6,374 nt of DNA from Betaproteobacteria bacterium (GCA_016177355.1 JACOVL010000039.1:1-6374), one strand, 5' to 3'; counted from the first letter of the stretch, positions 1-6,374 are shown. Translations and numbers: made by a program. The notes: generated from the letters alone by a model not told the origin.

Positions 1-20
1 GCCCTGGCTGCAGCCAGGGC
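1..20. repeat. Perfect 20-bp palindrome
   Basis: The first 20 bases are a perfect palindrome: GCCCTGGCTG followed immediately by its reverse complement CAGCCAGGGC, with no loop. It lies inside the coding end of the first partial gene and encodes PWLQPG there. Because it starts at the window edge it may extend further to the left. Confidence 0.85.
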
Positions 21-181
21 GAATCCGCCGTTGGCGCGAGCTGGAGTTCGAGCCGCCTGCAAAGTGGCTTGTGTATGTCGAGGATTTACGCCGACAGGGG
101 AGGATGGCGGAAGCCGGGCAGGTGCTCGCCGAGTTCAGGCGCCGCTTCTACGACTATCCTCTGCCGCCGAATTTCCGCTAG
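2..181 (+). CDS. 3' end of a gene; C-terminal tail resembling anti-sigma-factor-type proteins (partial)
   Basis: An open frame enters from the left edge and ends at a TAG at 179-181, giving the last 59 residues of a protein. The fragment is rich in Arg, Glu and Leu and ends in FYDYPLPPNFR. The segment PAKWLVYVEDLRRQGRMAEAGQVLAEFRRRF (about residues 20-50 of the fragment) reads as a helix-turn-helix hairpin of TPR flavour. It resembles the short tail (WL..I..L...GR..EA...L..FR..YPDYPLP) that I recall at the C-terminus of many proteobacterial zinc-finger anti-sigma or related hypothetical proteins. The regular codon pattern and a stop exactly where GC content collapses support a real gene end. 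The functional assignment is a recollection of tail similarity only; the defining N-terminal domain is outside the window. It could be any protein with a terminal TPR-like hairpin. Confidence 0.55.
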   Translation, partial: PWLQPGRIRRWRELEFEPPAKWLVYVEDLRRQGRMAEAGQVLAEFRRRFYDYPLPPNFR

Positions 182-253
182 TCCCTGTCAGTGGAGCCAC
201 CGCCAGGCATGCTCGACGCTCCCCAATCAGATCGGGAATATCAGTCTAACTAA

Positions 254-281
254 TTGAAAATTAATGTGAATATGAAATAAT
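254..281 (+). promoter_or_regulatory. Weak candidate sigma70 promoter
   Basis: TTGAAA at 254-259 (5 of 6 to TTGACA) is followed after 16 nt by AATAAT at 276-281 (5 of 6 to TATAAT). It lies in very AT-rich sequence where such matches arise by chance, and a much better promoter lies 130 nt downstream. It is listed as a possible secondary promoter for the same gene. Confidence 0.25.
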
Positions 282-390
282 GAGAACCTCGATATCCGGC
301 GTCAGTCGAAGAGGTAGTTGGCTGCTCCGTGACAAGCATTAAAGCCCCTGTTACGCACCGCAGCAACATCTTGGCCAAAGCTGTATAGTA

Positions 391-420
391 TTGACAAAAT
401 GGCCATTAAAACAATATAAT
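391..420 (+). promoter_or_regulatory. Perfect-consensus sigma70 promoter with overlapping inverted repeats
   Basis: TTGACA at 391-396 and TATAAT at 415-420 both match the sigma70 consensus in all six positions, with an 18-nt spacer. The expected start of transcription is near 427. Two short inverted repeats overlap it: AGTATT (387-392) with AATACT (418-423), bracketing the -35 and -10, and CAATAT (412-417) with ATATTG (427-432), covering the -10 and start site. Either could be an operator, although short AT-rich repeats are common in such sequence. The only gene downstream in this direction is the lytic transglycosylase, so this is probably its promoter. Confidence 0.8.
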
Positions 421-609
421 ACTGGAATATTGCGTAGCACCATACGCTGTTGGATAACAGGCGGCTGGTGAATGATTGTTGCATCAGGGTTGCAAGACAT
501 GTACCTGAGCCACTAGAATTAGGCAATTTTTTAATCGAGCCCACTACTTATTGTGGTTGGAACCGGCCCAGTCCTGAGAAAAGGCGTGCTGCTACCCCGG
601 CGTAACAGC

Positions 610-1422
610 ATGGGGACAACCCACCCCAAGTGTCGCAGGAAAGGAAAGATCGTCATCCGCGTCGGTAACATCATCCCCCCCGCCATCAGCAGCCTGGGAG
701 ACGGCCGGTTCGTCCGGTGTTCCCGGAAACTGGGCTCGGTCGTGGCGCTCACCGCCAGCGTGGCGGCGTTGCTGCTCATCGTGCACCAGCACGACCCCTT
801 CGGCTTCGGACAGACGCTGCAGCGCGCGCTGCCGGAGATGTTCGCCTCCACGACTGAGACCGGCGCGCACCCCAGGCCGGCGGCCGTCAACCCGGACGAG
901 GAGAGCCGCTACCGCGCGCTGTCCGAGTTCGTGGCCAGGCGCTACCGCGTGTCCCAGGATGTGGCCTACGACCTGGTGGGTCTGGCGCATAACGTGGGCA
1001 GGCAGCACGCGCTCGATCCCCTGCTCATCATCGCCGTGATCGCCATCGAATCCCGCTTCAACCCGATCGCGGAGAGCGTGGCGGGCGCCAAGGGCCTGAT
1101 GCAGATCATTCCCAGGTACCACACCGACAAGCTGGAGGAATACGGCGGCGAGAAAGCGGTGTTCGATCCCGTGGCCAACGTGAAGGTCGGCGCGCAAATC
1201 CTGAAGGAATACCTCCGGCTGACCGGTAACCTGGGGATCGCGCTGCAGATGTACGCGGGCGCGCTGGGCGACACCGACGACCAGTACACCAGCAAGGTCC
1301 TGAACGAGAAAAACCGCCTGCAGCAGGCGCTGTTGCAATCGGTTGCCCGCAGCGCCCCGGCCGCTCCCATCAGGACCGTTTCCGCGCGGCCGCAGCTGCT
1401 TTCTCCTTCCCCCCTCGAGTAA
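610..1422 (+). CDS. Membrane-anchored lytic transglycosylase, SLT domain (GH23-like)
   Basis: Predicted peptidoglycan lytic transglycosylase, which cleaves the MurNAc-GlcNAc bond in the periplasm. With the ATG at 610 it has 270 residues: a basic N-terminus, a single hydrophobic helix at about 41-58 (LGSVVALTASVAALLLIV) that would act as signal anchor, a linker, and an SLT domain at about 115-240. Visible SLT motifs are AIESRFNP with the catalytic glutamate at E147, GLMQIIP at 162-168 and NVKVGAQIL at 190-198. The last motif is MYAGA (214-218) where many GH23 enzymes have AYNAG; I recall a similar YVGA variant in betaproteobacterial homologues. A short Ala/Pro/Ser-rich tail follows. The start is uncertain: GTG at 553 would add 19 residues, ATG 610 has no good Shine-Dalgarno, and an AGGAAAGGA run at 638-646 precedes only an in-frame ATC at 649. 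The gene stands alone after an AT-rich promoter region. Confidence 0.9.
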   Translation: MGTTHPKCRRKGKIVIRVGNIIPPAISSLGDGRFVRCSRKLGSVVALTASVAALLLIVHQHDPFGFGQTLQRALPEMFASTTETGAHPRPAAVNPDEESRYRALSEFVARRYRVSQDVAYDLVGLAHNVGRQHALDPLLIIAVIAIESRFNPIAESVAGAKGLMQIIPRYHTDKLEEYGGEKAVFDPVANVKVGAQILKEYLRLTGNLGIALQMYAGALGDTDDQYTSKVLNEKNRLQQALLQSVARSAPAAPIRTVSARPQLLSPSPLE

Positions 1423-1443
1423 ACGCTTCCTCCCGCCGGCCTT

Positions 1444-1468
1444 GGCGCCCTCAGGCGCCGCATATAAT
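1444..1468 (+). promoter_or_regulatory. phaM promoter: hairpin followed by TATAAT -10
   Basis: TATAAT at 1463-1468 matches the -10 consensus exactly, with predicted start near 1475 and a leader of about 29 nt. The best -35 is TTGGCG at 1442-1447 (4 of 6), but the 15-nt spacer is short. The inverted repeat GGCGCC (1444-1449), loop CTCA, GGCGCC (1454-1459) sits in the -35/spacer region. It could be a weak terminator stem for the gene upstream (no T-tract follows) or a protein-binding site. A Shine-Dalgarno AGGAG at 1493-1497 lies 6 nt before the ATG. Confidence 0.6.
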
Positions 1469-1503
1469 GGACGCGCCGGTCGCAGCGACCCCAGGAGAAA
1501 ACC

Positions 1504-1773
1504 ATGGCGGAACCCCCCGAGCTACCCAAGGACATGTTCGAATTCATGCAGAAGATGTGGAACCCGATGTCGTTCCCCATTCCCGGCATGGCGATGCCGA
1601 CCGTGAACGTCGAGGAAATCGACCGGAAGATCGGGGAGCTGAAGACGGTGGAGACCTGGCTCACCATGCAGGTCGGCTTCGTGCAGATGACGGTGAAGAC
1701 GCTCGAGCTGCAGAAAGCCGCGCTCGAATCCCTCAACGCGGCTGCGTCCAGGGACAAGCCGAAGGGAAAGTGA
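1504..1773 (+). CDS. phaM: PhaM-family polyhydroxyalkanoate granule-associated protein (short form)
   Basis: An 89-residue cytoplasmic protein that matches the conserved N-terminal part of PhaM, the PHB-granule protein of Ralstonia eutropha. There PhaM binds and activates the PHB synthase PhaC1, interacts with PhaP5, and tethers granules to the nucleoid. The family signature is visible: an N-terminal FEFMQKMWNPM segment (12-22), then PGMAMPTVNVEEIDRKIGELKTVETWLTMQV (27-57) and a probable amphipathic or coiled helix to about residue 80. The R. eutropha protein is about 260 residues with a long Ala/Lys/Pro-rich DNA-binding tail. Here only a short basic end (SRDKPKGK) remains, so any DNA tethering would be weaker or absent. 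The start is set by AGGAG at 1493-1497. The gene has its own -10 at 1463-1468. No PHB synthase or phasin gene is within the window. Family assignment is confident; the exact role of this short form is inferred. Confidence 0.88.
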   Translation: MAEPPELPKDMFEFMQKMWNPMSFPIPGMAMPTVNVEEIDRKIGELKTVETWLTMQVGFVQMTVKTLELQKAALESLNAAASRDKPKGK

Positions 1774-1796
1774 CGCCGCCCCGAGCGGGCTCCCGA

Positions 1797-1840
1797 TGCC
1801 GCGGCGGCGGCGGCGCAAGTGTGCGCTCACGTGCCGCGGC
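1797..1840. repeat. GC-rich hairpin with GCG triplet run between phaM and the ACT gene
   Basis: TGCCGCGGC occurs at 1797-1805 and again at 1832-1840. Its core GCCGCGGC is self-complementary, so the two copies can pair as an 8-bp stem enclosing a run of CGG/GCG triplets and a smaller GCGC-AAGTGT-GCGC hairpin (1813-1826). There is no T-tract, so it is not a standard intrinsic terminator. It ends one base before the -10 of the next gene. Confidence 0.45.
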
Positions 1841-1841
1841 G

Positions 1842-1868
1842 CATAATAGAGGCGCGTTTCAAAGGAGG
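1842..1868 (+). promoter_or_regulatory. -10 element and strong Shine-Dalgarno of the ACT-domain gene
   Basis: CATAAT at 1842-1847 matches the -10 consensus in 5 of 6 positions; no acceptable -35 is seen about 17 nt upstream. The predicted start near 1854 leaves a leader of about 20 nt. AAAGGAGG at 1861-1868 is a near-complete anti-16S match 6 nt before the ATG at 1875 and fixes that start. Confidence 0.5.
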
Positions 1869-1874
1869 ACGACC

Positions 1875-2288
1875 ATGGCCACCACCGTACGCAAGACCGC
1901 CTACTTCAGCATGCAAACCCCCAACCGCGCGGGCCAGGGCGCGAGGATGCTCAACGCGCTCGCCGCGCACAAGGTCAACCTGCTCGCCTTCACCGGCTTT
2001 CCCAACGCCGGCCGCGCGCAGGTGGACTTCATTCCCTACGATATCTCGAAGTTCACCCGCGCCGCGCGCAAGCTGGGCCTGAAAGTGAGCAAGAGGAAGA
2101 CCGTGTTCCTGGCCCAGGGCACCGACAAGGCCGGTGCCGTCGCCGGAATCTGCGGCAAGCTCGCCAGGGCCGGCATCAACATGGTGGCGATGGACGCGGT
2201 CGCCGCCGGCAAGGGCCGTTTCGGCGCCATCTTCTGGGTGAAGGCGCGCGACGTCGGCAGGGCGTCGCGAGTGCTGCGCGCGCGCTAG
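1875..2288 (+). CDS. Stand-alone tandem ACT-domain protein
   Basis: A 137-residue soluble protein that consists almost entirely of two ACT-like small-molecule-binding folds. Repeat 1 (about 7-72) and repeat 2 (about 75-135) share the same layout: a beta strand (TAYFSMQTPN / KTVFLAQGTD), a helix starting at the ligand-site loop (PNRAGQGARMLNALAAHKVNLL / TDKAGAVAGICGKLARAGINMV), two further strands (AQVDFIPYD / GRFGAIFWVK) and a closing helix. In this family ACT pairs usually bind amino acids or related ligands at an inter-domain interface. There is no catalytic or DNA-binding domain, so it is probably a sensor or regulatory partner of another protein; the target cannot be read from the sequence. 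The start is fixed by AAAGGAGG 6 nt upstream. It follows phaM by 101 nt with its own promoter-like -10. The fold assignment is good; ligand and role are unknown. Confidence 0.85.
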   Translation: MATTVRKTAYFSMQTPNRAGQGARMLNALAAHKVNLLAFTGFPNAGRAQVDFIPYDISKFTRAARKLGLKVSKRKTVFLAQGTDKAGAVAGICGKLARAGINMVAMDAVAAGKGRFGAIFWVKARDVGRASRVLRAR

Positions 2289-2347
2289 GCGCGCGAGTCC
2301 ACAGGCTGGATGTCCGGCAGCGGCTGCTGCGCGGCGCCCCGCGGGTA

Positions 2348-2384
2348 TGGTTTAATCACGCGCTCGAATCAATGCTACCAGGAG
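2348..2384 (+). promoter_or_regulatory. Extended -10 promoter and Shine-Dalgarno of qor
   Basis: TGGTTTAAT at 2348-2356 fits the extended -10 pattern (TGn then TATAAT, 5 of 6), which can work without a -35; none is seen in the GC-rich sequence upstream. The predicted start is near 2363, giving a leader of about 29 nt. AGGAG at 2380-2384 lies 7 nt before the ATG at 2392. Confidence 0.55.
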
Positions 2385-2391
2385 TACACCC

Positions 2392-3363
2392 ATGCCTCAT
2401 GCGATCCGTATCCAGGAACACGGCGGTCCCGAGAAACTGCGCTGGGAGGAGGTCCAGGTCGGCGACCCGGGGCCGGGCCAGGTGCGGGTCCGCAACACCG
2501 CGGTCGGGCTGAATTTCGTCGACTGCTATCAGAGGAGCGGTCTCTATCCCATGCAGCTGCCGTTCACGCTCGGCTCGGAGGGGGCGGGCGTCGTGGAAAA
2601 GGCCGGCCCCAACGTGAAAGACCTGAAGGCCGGCGACCGCGTCGCCTATTCCGGCCCGCTCGGCGCCTACGCCGAAGTGCTGTTGCGGCCCGCCGACCGG
2701 CTGGTGAAAATCCCGGCGGGCGTGGACGACCGGACGGCGGCGGCGATGATGCTGAAAGGCCTGACGGCCCACTATCTGATCCGCCGCACCTACCGCGTCA
2801 GGAAGGGCGACACCATCCTCATGCACGCCGCCGCGGGCGGCGTCGGCCAGATCCTGTGCCAGTGGGCGAGGGCGCTCGGCGCCGTCGTGATCGGCACCGT
2901 GGGCAGCGACGACAAGGCCGAGCTTGCGAGGAAAGCGGGCTGCAAGCACGTCATCGTGACCGCGCGCGAGAAGGTGTCCCAGCGCGTAAAGGAGGTCACC
3001 AGGGGCAAGGGCGTGCCGGTGGTCTACGACGGCGTCGGCAAGGATACCTTCATGGACTCGCTCGACTGCCTGCAGCCGCTGGGGCTGATGGTGAGCTTCG
3101 GCAACGCCTCCGGGGCGGTGCCGCCGTTCAATGCGGGCATCCTGTCGCAAAAAGGCTCGCTCTACCTGACACGCCCGACGCTCGCCACCTACGCCGCGTC
3201 GCGCGAAGACCTGGTGAAGGCCTCGCGCGAGCTGTTCGCGGCGGTGAAGGGCGGCAAGGTGAAGATCCACGTCAACCAGACCTATCCGCTGCGCGAGGCG
3301 GCGCAGGCGCAGCGCGACCTCGAGTCCCGCAAAACGACGGGATCAACCGTGCTGATTCCCTAG
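2392..3363 (+). CDS. qor: NADPH:quinone oxidoreductase (zinc-free MDR family, QOR)
   Basis: A 323-residue medium-chain dehydrogenase/reductase, close to the length of E. coli Qor (327). The family transfers electrons from NADPH to quinones in the cytosol, as a detoxification step. The N-terminal catalytic GroES-like fold shows GLNFVDCYQRSGLYP (39-53) and LGSEGAGVV (60-68), both typical of QOR. The nucleotide-binding Rossmann fold shows AAAGGVGQ (146-153) followed by the beta-alpha-beta segment ALGAVVIGTVGSDDKAELARKAGCKHVI, then VYDGVG (211-216) and SFGNASG (235-241). The end ESRKTTGSTVLIP is the usual QOR C-terminus. The zinc-ligand cysteines of alcohol dehydrogenases are absent, as expected. 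Start chosen from AGGAG 7 nt upstream. It has its own extended -10 and converges with pip. Related zeta-crystallin or acrylyl-CoA-type reductases are less likely alternatives. Confidence 0.94.
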   Translation: MPHAIRIQEHGGPEKLRWEEVQVGDPGPGQVRVRNTAVGLNFVDCYQRSGLYPMQLPFTLGSEGAGVVEKAGPNVKDLKAGDRVAYSGPLGAYAEVLLRPADRLVKIPAGVDDRTAAAMMLKGLTAHYLIRRTYRVRKGDTILMHAAAGGVGQILCQWARALGAVVIGTVGSDDKAELARKAGCKHVIVTAREKVSQRVKEVTRGKGVPVVYDGVGKDTFMDSLDCLQPLGLMVSFGNASGAVPPFNAGILSQKGSLYLTRPTLATYAASREDLVKASRELFAAVKGGKVKIHVNQTYPLREAAQAQRDLESRKTTGSTVLIP

Positions 3364-3379
3364 CTAAAACCTCATGAAA

Positions 3380-3472
3380 CCGCCGATGGACGCCGATGAA
3401 CGCAGATAAAATCTGGACCCGGGGATCAAGGGTTTCAGTCTTATATCGGCGTTAATCGGCGTTTATCTGCGG
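3380..3472. repeat. Long imperfect inverted repeat of 10-bp units between convergent genes
   Basis: The arms 3380-3411 and 3441-3472 pair over 32 positions with mismatches only at 3384, 3398, 3404 and 3409 and two G-T wobbles (3388, 3389), leaving a 29-nt loop. Each arm is itself a tandem of about three 10-bp units: GCCGATGGAC, GCCGATGAAC, GCAGATAAAA on the left and the complementary series ATCGGCGTTA, ATCGGCGTTT, ATCTGCGG on the right. The arms start 16 nt after the qor stop and end 19 nt before the pip stop codon. It has the form of a dispersed intergenic repeat and, from its place, may serve as a two-way transcription terminator or mRNA 3'-end stabiliser. No T-tract is present. Confidence 0.85.
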
Positions 3473-3491
3473 CTAATCTTGTCTGGCGCGT

Positions 3492-4460
3492 TCAGCGCCG
3501 CGTCTTGAAGCGCTCGGCGGCTTTCACCAGTTCGGCGCAGATGCCGGGCTCCCACGCCGAGTGTCCGGCGTCGGGCACCACGATGTACTCGGCCTGCGGC
3601 CAGGCGCGATGCAACTCGTCGGCGGTGACGACGGGGCACACCGCGTCGTAGCGCCCCTGCACGATGGTGCACGGGACGTGGCGGATGCGCGCGACGCCCT
3701 CGAGCAGCGAATTCTCCGGCAGGAAGATGTCGTGGCTGAAGTAGTGCGCCTCGATGCGCGCGAGCCCCAGCGCCACACCGTCTCCCGCGAAGTACGCCAC
3801 CGTCTCGGCGCTCGGCAGCAGCGTCGAGCACGCGCCTTCGTATGCGCTCCAGGCGCGCGCCGCCGCCAGATGCACCGCGGGATCGGGATCGGTGAGGCGC
3901 CGGTAGTAGGCGGCGAGCAGGTCGCCGCGCTCGGCCTCGGGGATCACGCCGGCGAACGCGCGCCACGCCTCGGGAAAGAGATTCCTCAAGCCGTAGAGGA
4001 ACCACTCGATCTCGCTCTTGCGGCAGAGGAACACGCCGCGCAGGATGAAGCCGGCGCAGCGCCCGGGGTGCGACTCGCCGTATGCGAGCGCGAGCGTGCT
4101 GCCCCACGAGCCGCCGAACACGAGCCAGCGCTCGATGCCGAGATGGGCGCGCAGCCGCTCGATGTCGGCGACGAGGTCGGGCGTCGTGTTGTTCCGGACT
4201 TCGCCGAGCGGCTGGGAACGGCCGGCTCCGCGCTGGTCGAAGATCACGATGCGGTAATGGGCCGGATCGAAGAACCGCCGGTGCGCGGGCGCCGCGCCGG
4301 CGCCGGGGCCGCCGTGCAGGAACAGCACCGGCACACCCTGCGGATTGCCGGACTGCTCCCAGTAGAGGGCGTGCACGCCGTCGGGTCTCAACAGGCCGGT
4401 GCCGTAGGGCTCGATCTCGGGATAGAGCTGCGTGCGTGGCGCGTGGGGGACGTCGGCCAT
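3492..4460 (-). CDS. pip: Proline iminopeptidase (alpha/beta hydrolase, peptidase family S33)
   Basis: A 322-residue cytoplasmic exopeptidase that removes N-terminal proline from peptides. The alpha/beta-hydrolase signature is complete: oxyanion-hole motif HGGPG (49-53), DQRGAGRS (75-82), nucleophile elbow GGSWGS with Ser118, acid Asp272 in GRYDAVCP and base His300 in AGHSAWEP. FILRGVFLCRKSEIEWF (138-154) is a characteristic PIP segment at the start of the cap domain. Length matches the family. The ATG at 4460-4458 gives the conserved N-terminus (LYPEIEPYGTGLLRPDG) but has no Shine-Dalgarno. A TAGAAT hexamer 6 nt upstream places the predicted transcription start on the ATG itself, suggesting a leaderless mRNA. 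It is divergent from maeB and convergent with qor. Function by family is confident. Confidence 0.96.
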   Translation of the reverse strand: MADVPHAPRTQLYPEIEPYGTGLLRPDGVHALYWEQSGNPQGVPVLFLHGGPGAGAAPAHRRFFDPAHYRIVIFDQRGAGRSQPLGEVRNNTTPDLVADIERLRAHLGIERWLVFGGSWGSTLALAYGESHPGRCAGFILRGVFLCRKSEIEWFLYGLRNLFPEAWRAFAGVIPEAERGDLLAAYYRRLTDPDPAVHLAAARAWSAYEGACSTLLPSAETVAYFAGDGVALGLARIEAHYFSHDIFLPENSLLEGVARIRHVPCTIVQGRYDAVCPVVTADELHRAWPQAEYIVVPDAGHSAWEPGICAELVKAAERFKTRR

Positions 4461-4466
4461 GGCGGG

Positions 4467-4472
4467 ATTCTA
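4467..4472 (-). promoter_or_regulatory. Candidate -10 of pip giving a leaderless transcript
   Basis: Read on the minus strand, TAGAAT (4472-4467) matches the -10 consensus in 5 of 6 positions. A start 7 nt downstream falls on position 4460, the A of the pip ATG. No -35 is recognisable in the GC-rich sequence upstream. An alternative weaker hexamer, TATACA on the minus strand near 4504-4499, would give a leader of roughly 25-30 nt. Confidence 0.4.
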
Positions 4473-4500
4473 CGCGGGGCGGTGTGGCGGGACGGTACTG

Positions 4501-4506
4501 TATAAT
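4501..4506 (+). promoter_or_regulatory. -10 element of maeB, very short leader
   Basis: TATAAT at 4501-4506 is a perfect -10 hexamer, preceded directly by TG. No -35 is visible. The expected start is near 4513, only about 9 nt before the maeB ATG at 4522, and the bases between (CCCACCTCTC) contain no Shine-Dalgarno. Confidence 0.6.
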
Positions 4507-4521
4507 TTTCGCCCACCTCTC

Positions 4522-6374
<1,853 letters not shown>

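Larger units (their letters stand above)
182..609. other. AT-rich non-coding region upstream of the lytic transglycosylase
   Basis: This 428-nt stretch is far richer in A+T than the genes on either side, especially at 235-285 and 380-545. I see no convincing gene. The open frames here are short, and the hydrophobic 80-residue reading on the minus strand (544-302) is explained by AT-rich codons and overlaps a perfect promoter facing the other way. It holds a strong promoter at 391-420, a weaker candidate at 254-281, inverted repeats over the promoter (387-392 with 418-423; 412-417 with 427-432), a small hairpin CTGTT-GGAT-AACAG at 447-460 and another TTGCA/TGCAA pair at 479-495. I found no GC-hairpin-plus-T-tract terminator and no riboswitch class I can name. 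A transcript from 391-420 would carry a leader of about 180 nt to the ATG at 610. Confidence 0.7.

Noticed and set aside
31..257. Two short + strand open frames over the first partial gene
   Set aside because: They overlap, in other frames, the better-supported gene end at 2-181, and their Arg/Ser/Ala-rich composition is typical of off-frame reading.
302..544. An 80-residue hydrophobic open frame on the minus strand in the AT-rich region
   Set aside because: It runs antisense through a perfect promoter, has no Shine-Dalgarno that I can see, and its hydrophobic stretch is what AT-rich codons give by default.
515..545. Possible terminator: GAATT-AGGC-AATTT followed by T-run
   Set aside because: The stem is only about five weak A-T/G-T pairs; it lacks the GC-rich stem of an intrinsic terminator.
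427..660. Possible riboswitch, for example c-di-GMP type, in the transglycosylase leader
   Set aside because: I could not align any known riboswitch core motif to it by eye; kept only as an unexplained long leader.
592..1757. Long minus-strand open frames opposite the lytic transglycosylase and phaM
   Set aside because: They are antisense to genes with clear family motifs; long antisense frames are common in GC-rich DNA and these sequences show no recognisable domain.
1774..1800. Possible terminator after phaM (GCCC/GGGC stem)
   Set aside because: The stem is four pairs and no T-tract follows.
1467..2288. A longer + strand open frame running through phaM in another frame into the ACT gene
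   Set aside because: The part before 1875 overlaps phaM out of frame and has shadow-like composition; AAAGGAGG right before the ATG at 1875 and the start of the ACT fold there fix the true start.
2310..3377. A 355-residue + strand open frame and a 304-residue minus-strand frame over qor
   Set aside because: Both are Arg/Gly- or His-rich off-frame readings of qor, whose own frame has complete QOR motifs.

Overview
The window is GC-rich chromosomal DNA that most resembles a betaproteobacterium. The main clues are a PhaM-type PHB-granule protein, a SLT-domain protein with the motif variants I associate with betaproteobacterial homologues, and a MaeB whose N-terminus (MDEQLRKAALEYH) is typical of that group. 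The content is housekeeping and central metabolism. I see no transposase, integrase, CRISPR array, tRNA or rRNA.

Layout. Positions 2-181 hold the 3' end of a gene whose C-terminal tail looks like those of zinc-finger anti-sigma proteins (tentative). Positions 182-609 are a markedly AT-richer non-coding stretch with a perfect-consensus sigma70 promoter (391-420) pointing at a membrane-anchored SLT-type lytic transglycosylase (610-1422). Next on the + strand come phaM (1504-1773), a tandem ACT-domain protein (1875-2288) and a zinc-free quinone oxidoreductase, qor (2392-3363). Each of these three has its own TATAAT-like -10 element just upstream and a clear Shine-Dalgarno, so they look separately transcribed rather than one operon. 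The qor gene converges on proline iminopeptidase, pip (4460-3492, - strand). The 128-bp gap between them is nearly filled by a long imperfect inverted repeat built of 10-bp units. Divergent from pip, across only 61 bp, starts maeB (4522 to beyond the window end), an NADP-malic enzyme fused to a phosphotransacetylase-like domain.

How the genes relate. They do not form one obvious pathway. MaeB (pyruvate and NADPH from malate, typically controlled by acetyl-CoA) and PhaM (PHB granules, made from acetyl-CoA and NADPH) both touch carbon-storage metabolism, but nothing in the sequence links their regulation. The most unusual items are non-coding: the convergent-gene inverted repeat, the AT-rich promoter island with inverted repeats over the promoter, and the pip/maeB intergenic region, where both genes lack a Shine-Dalgarno and predicted transcription starts lie at or within about 10 nt of the start codons. 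I did not find a convincing new multi-gene system here.
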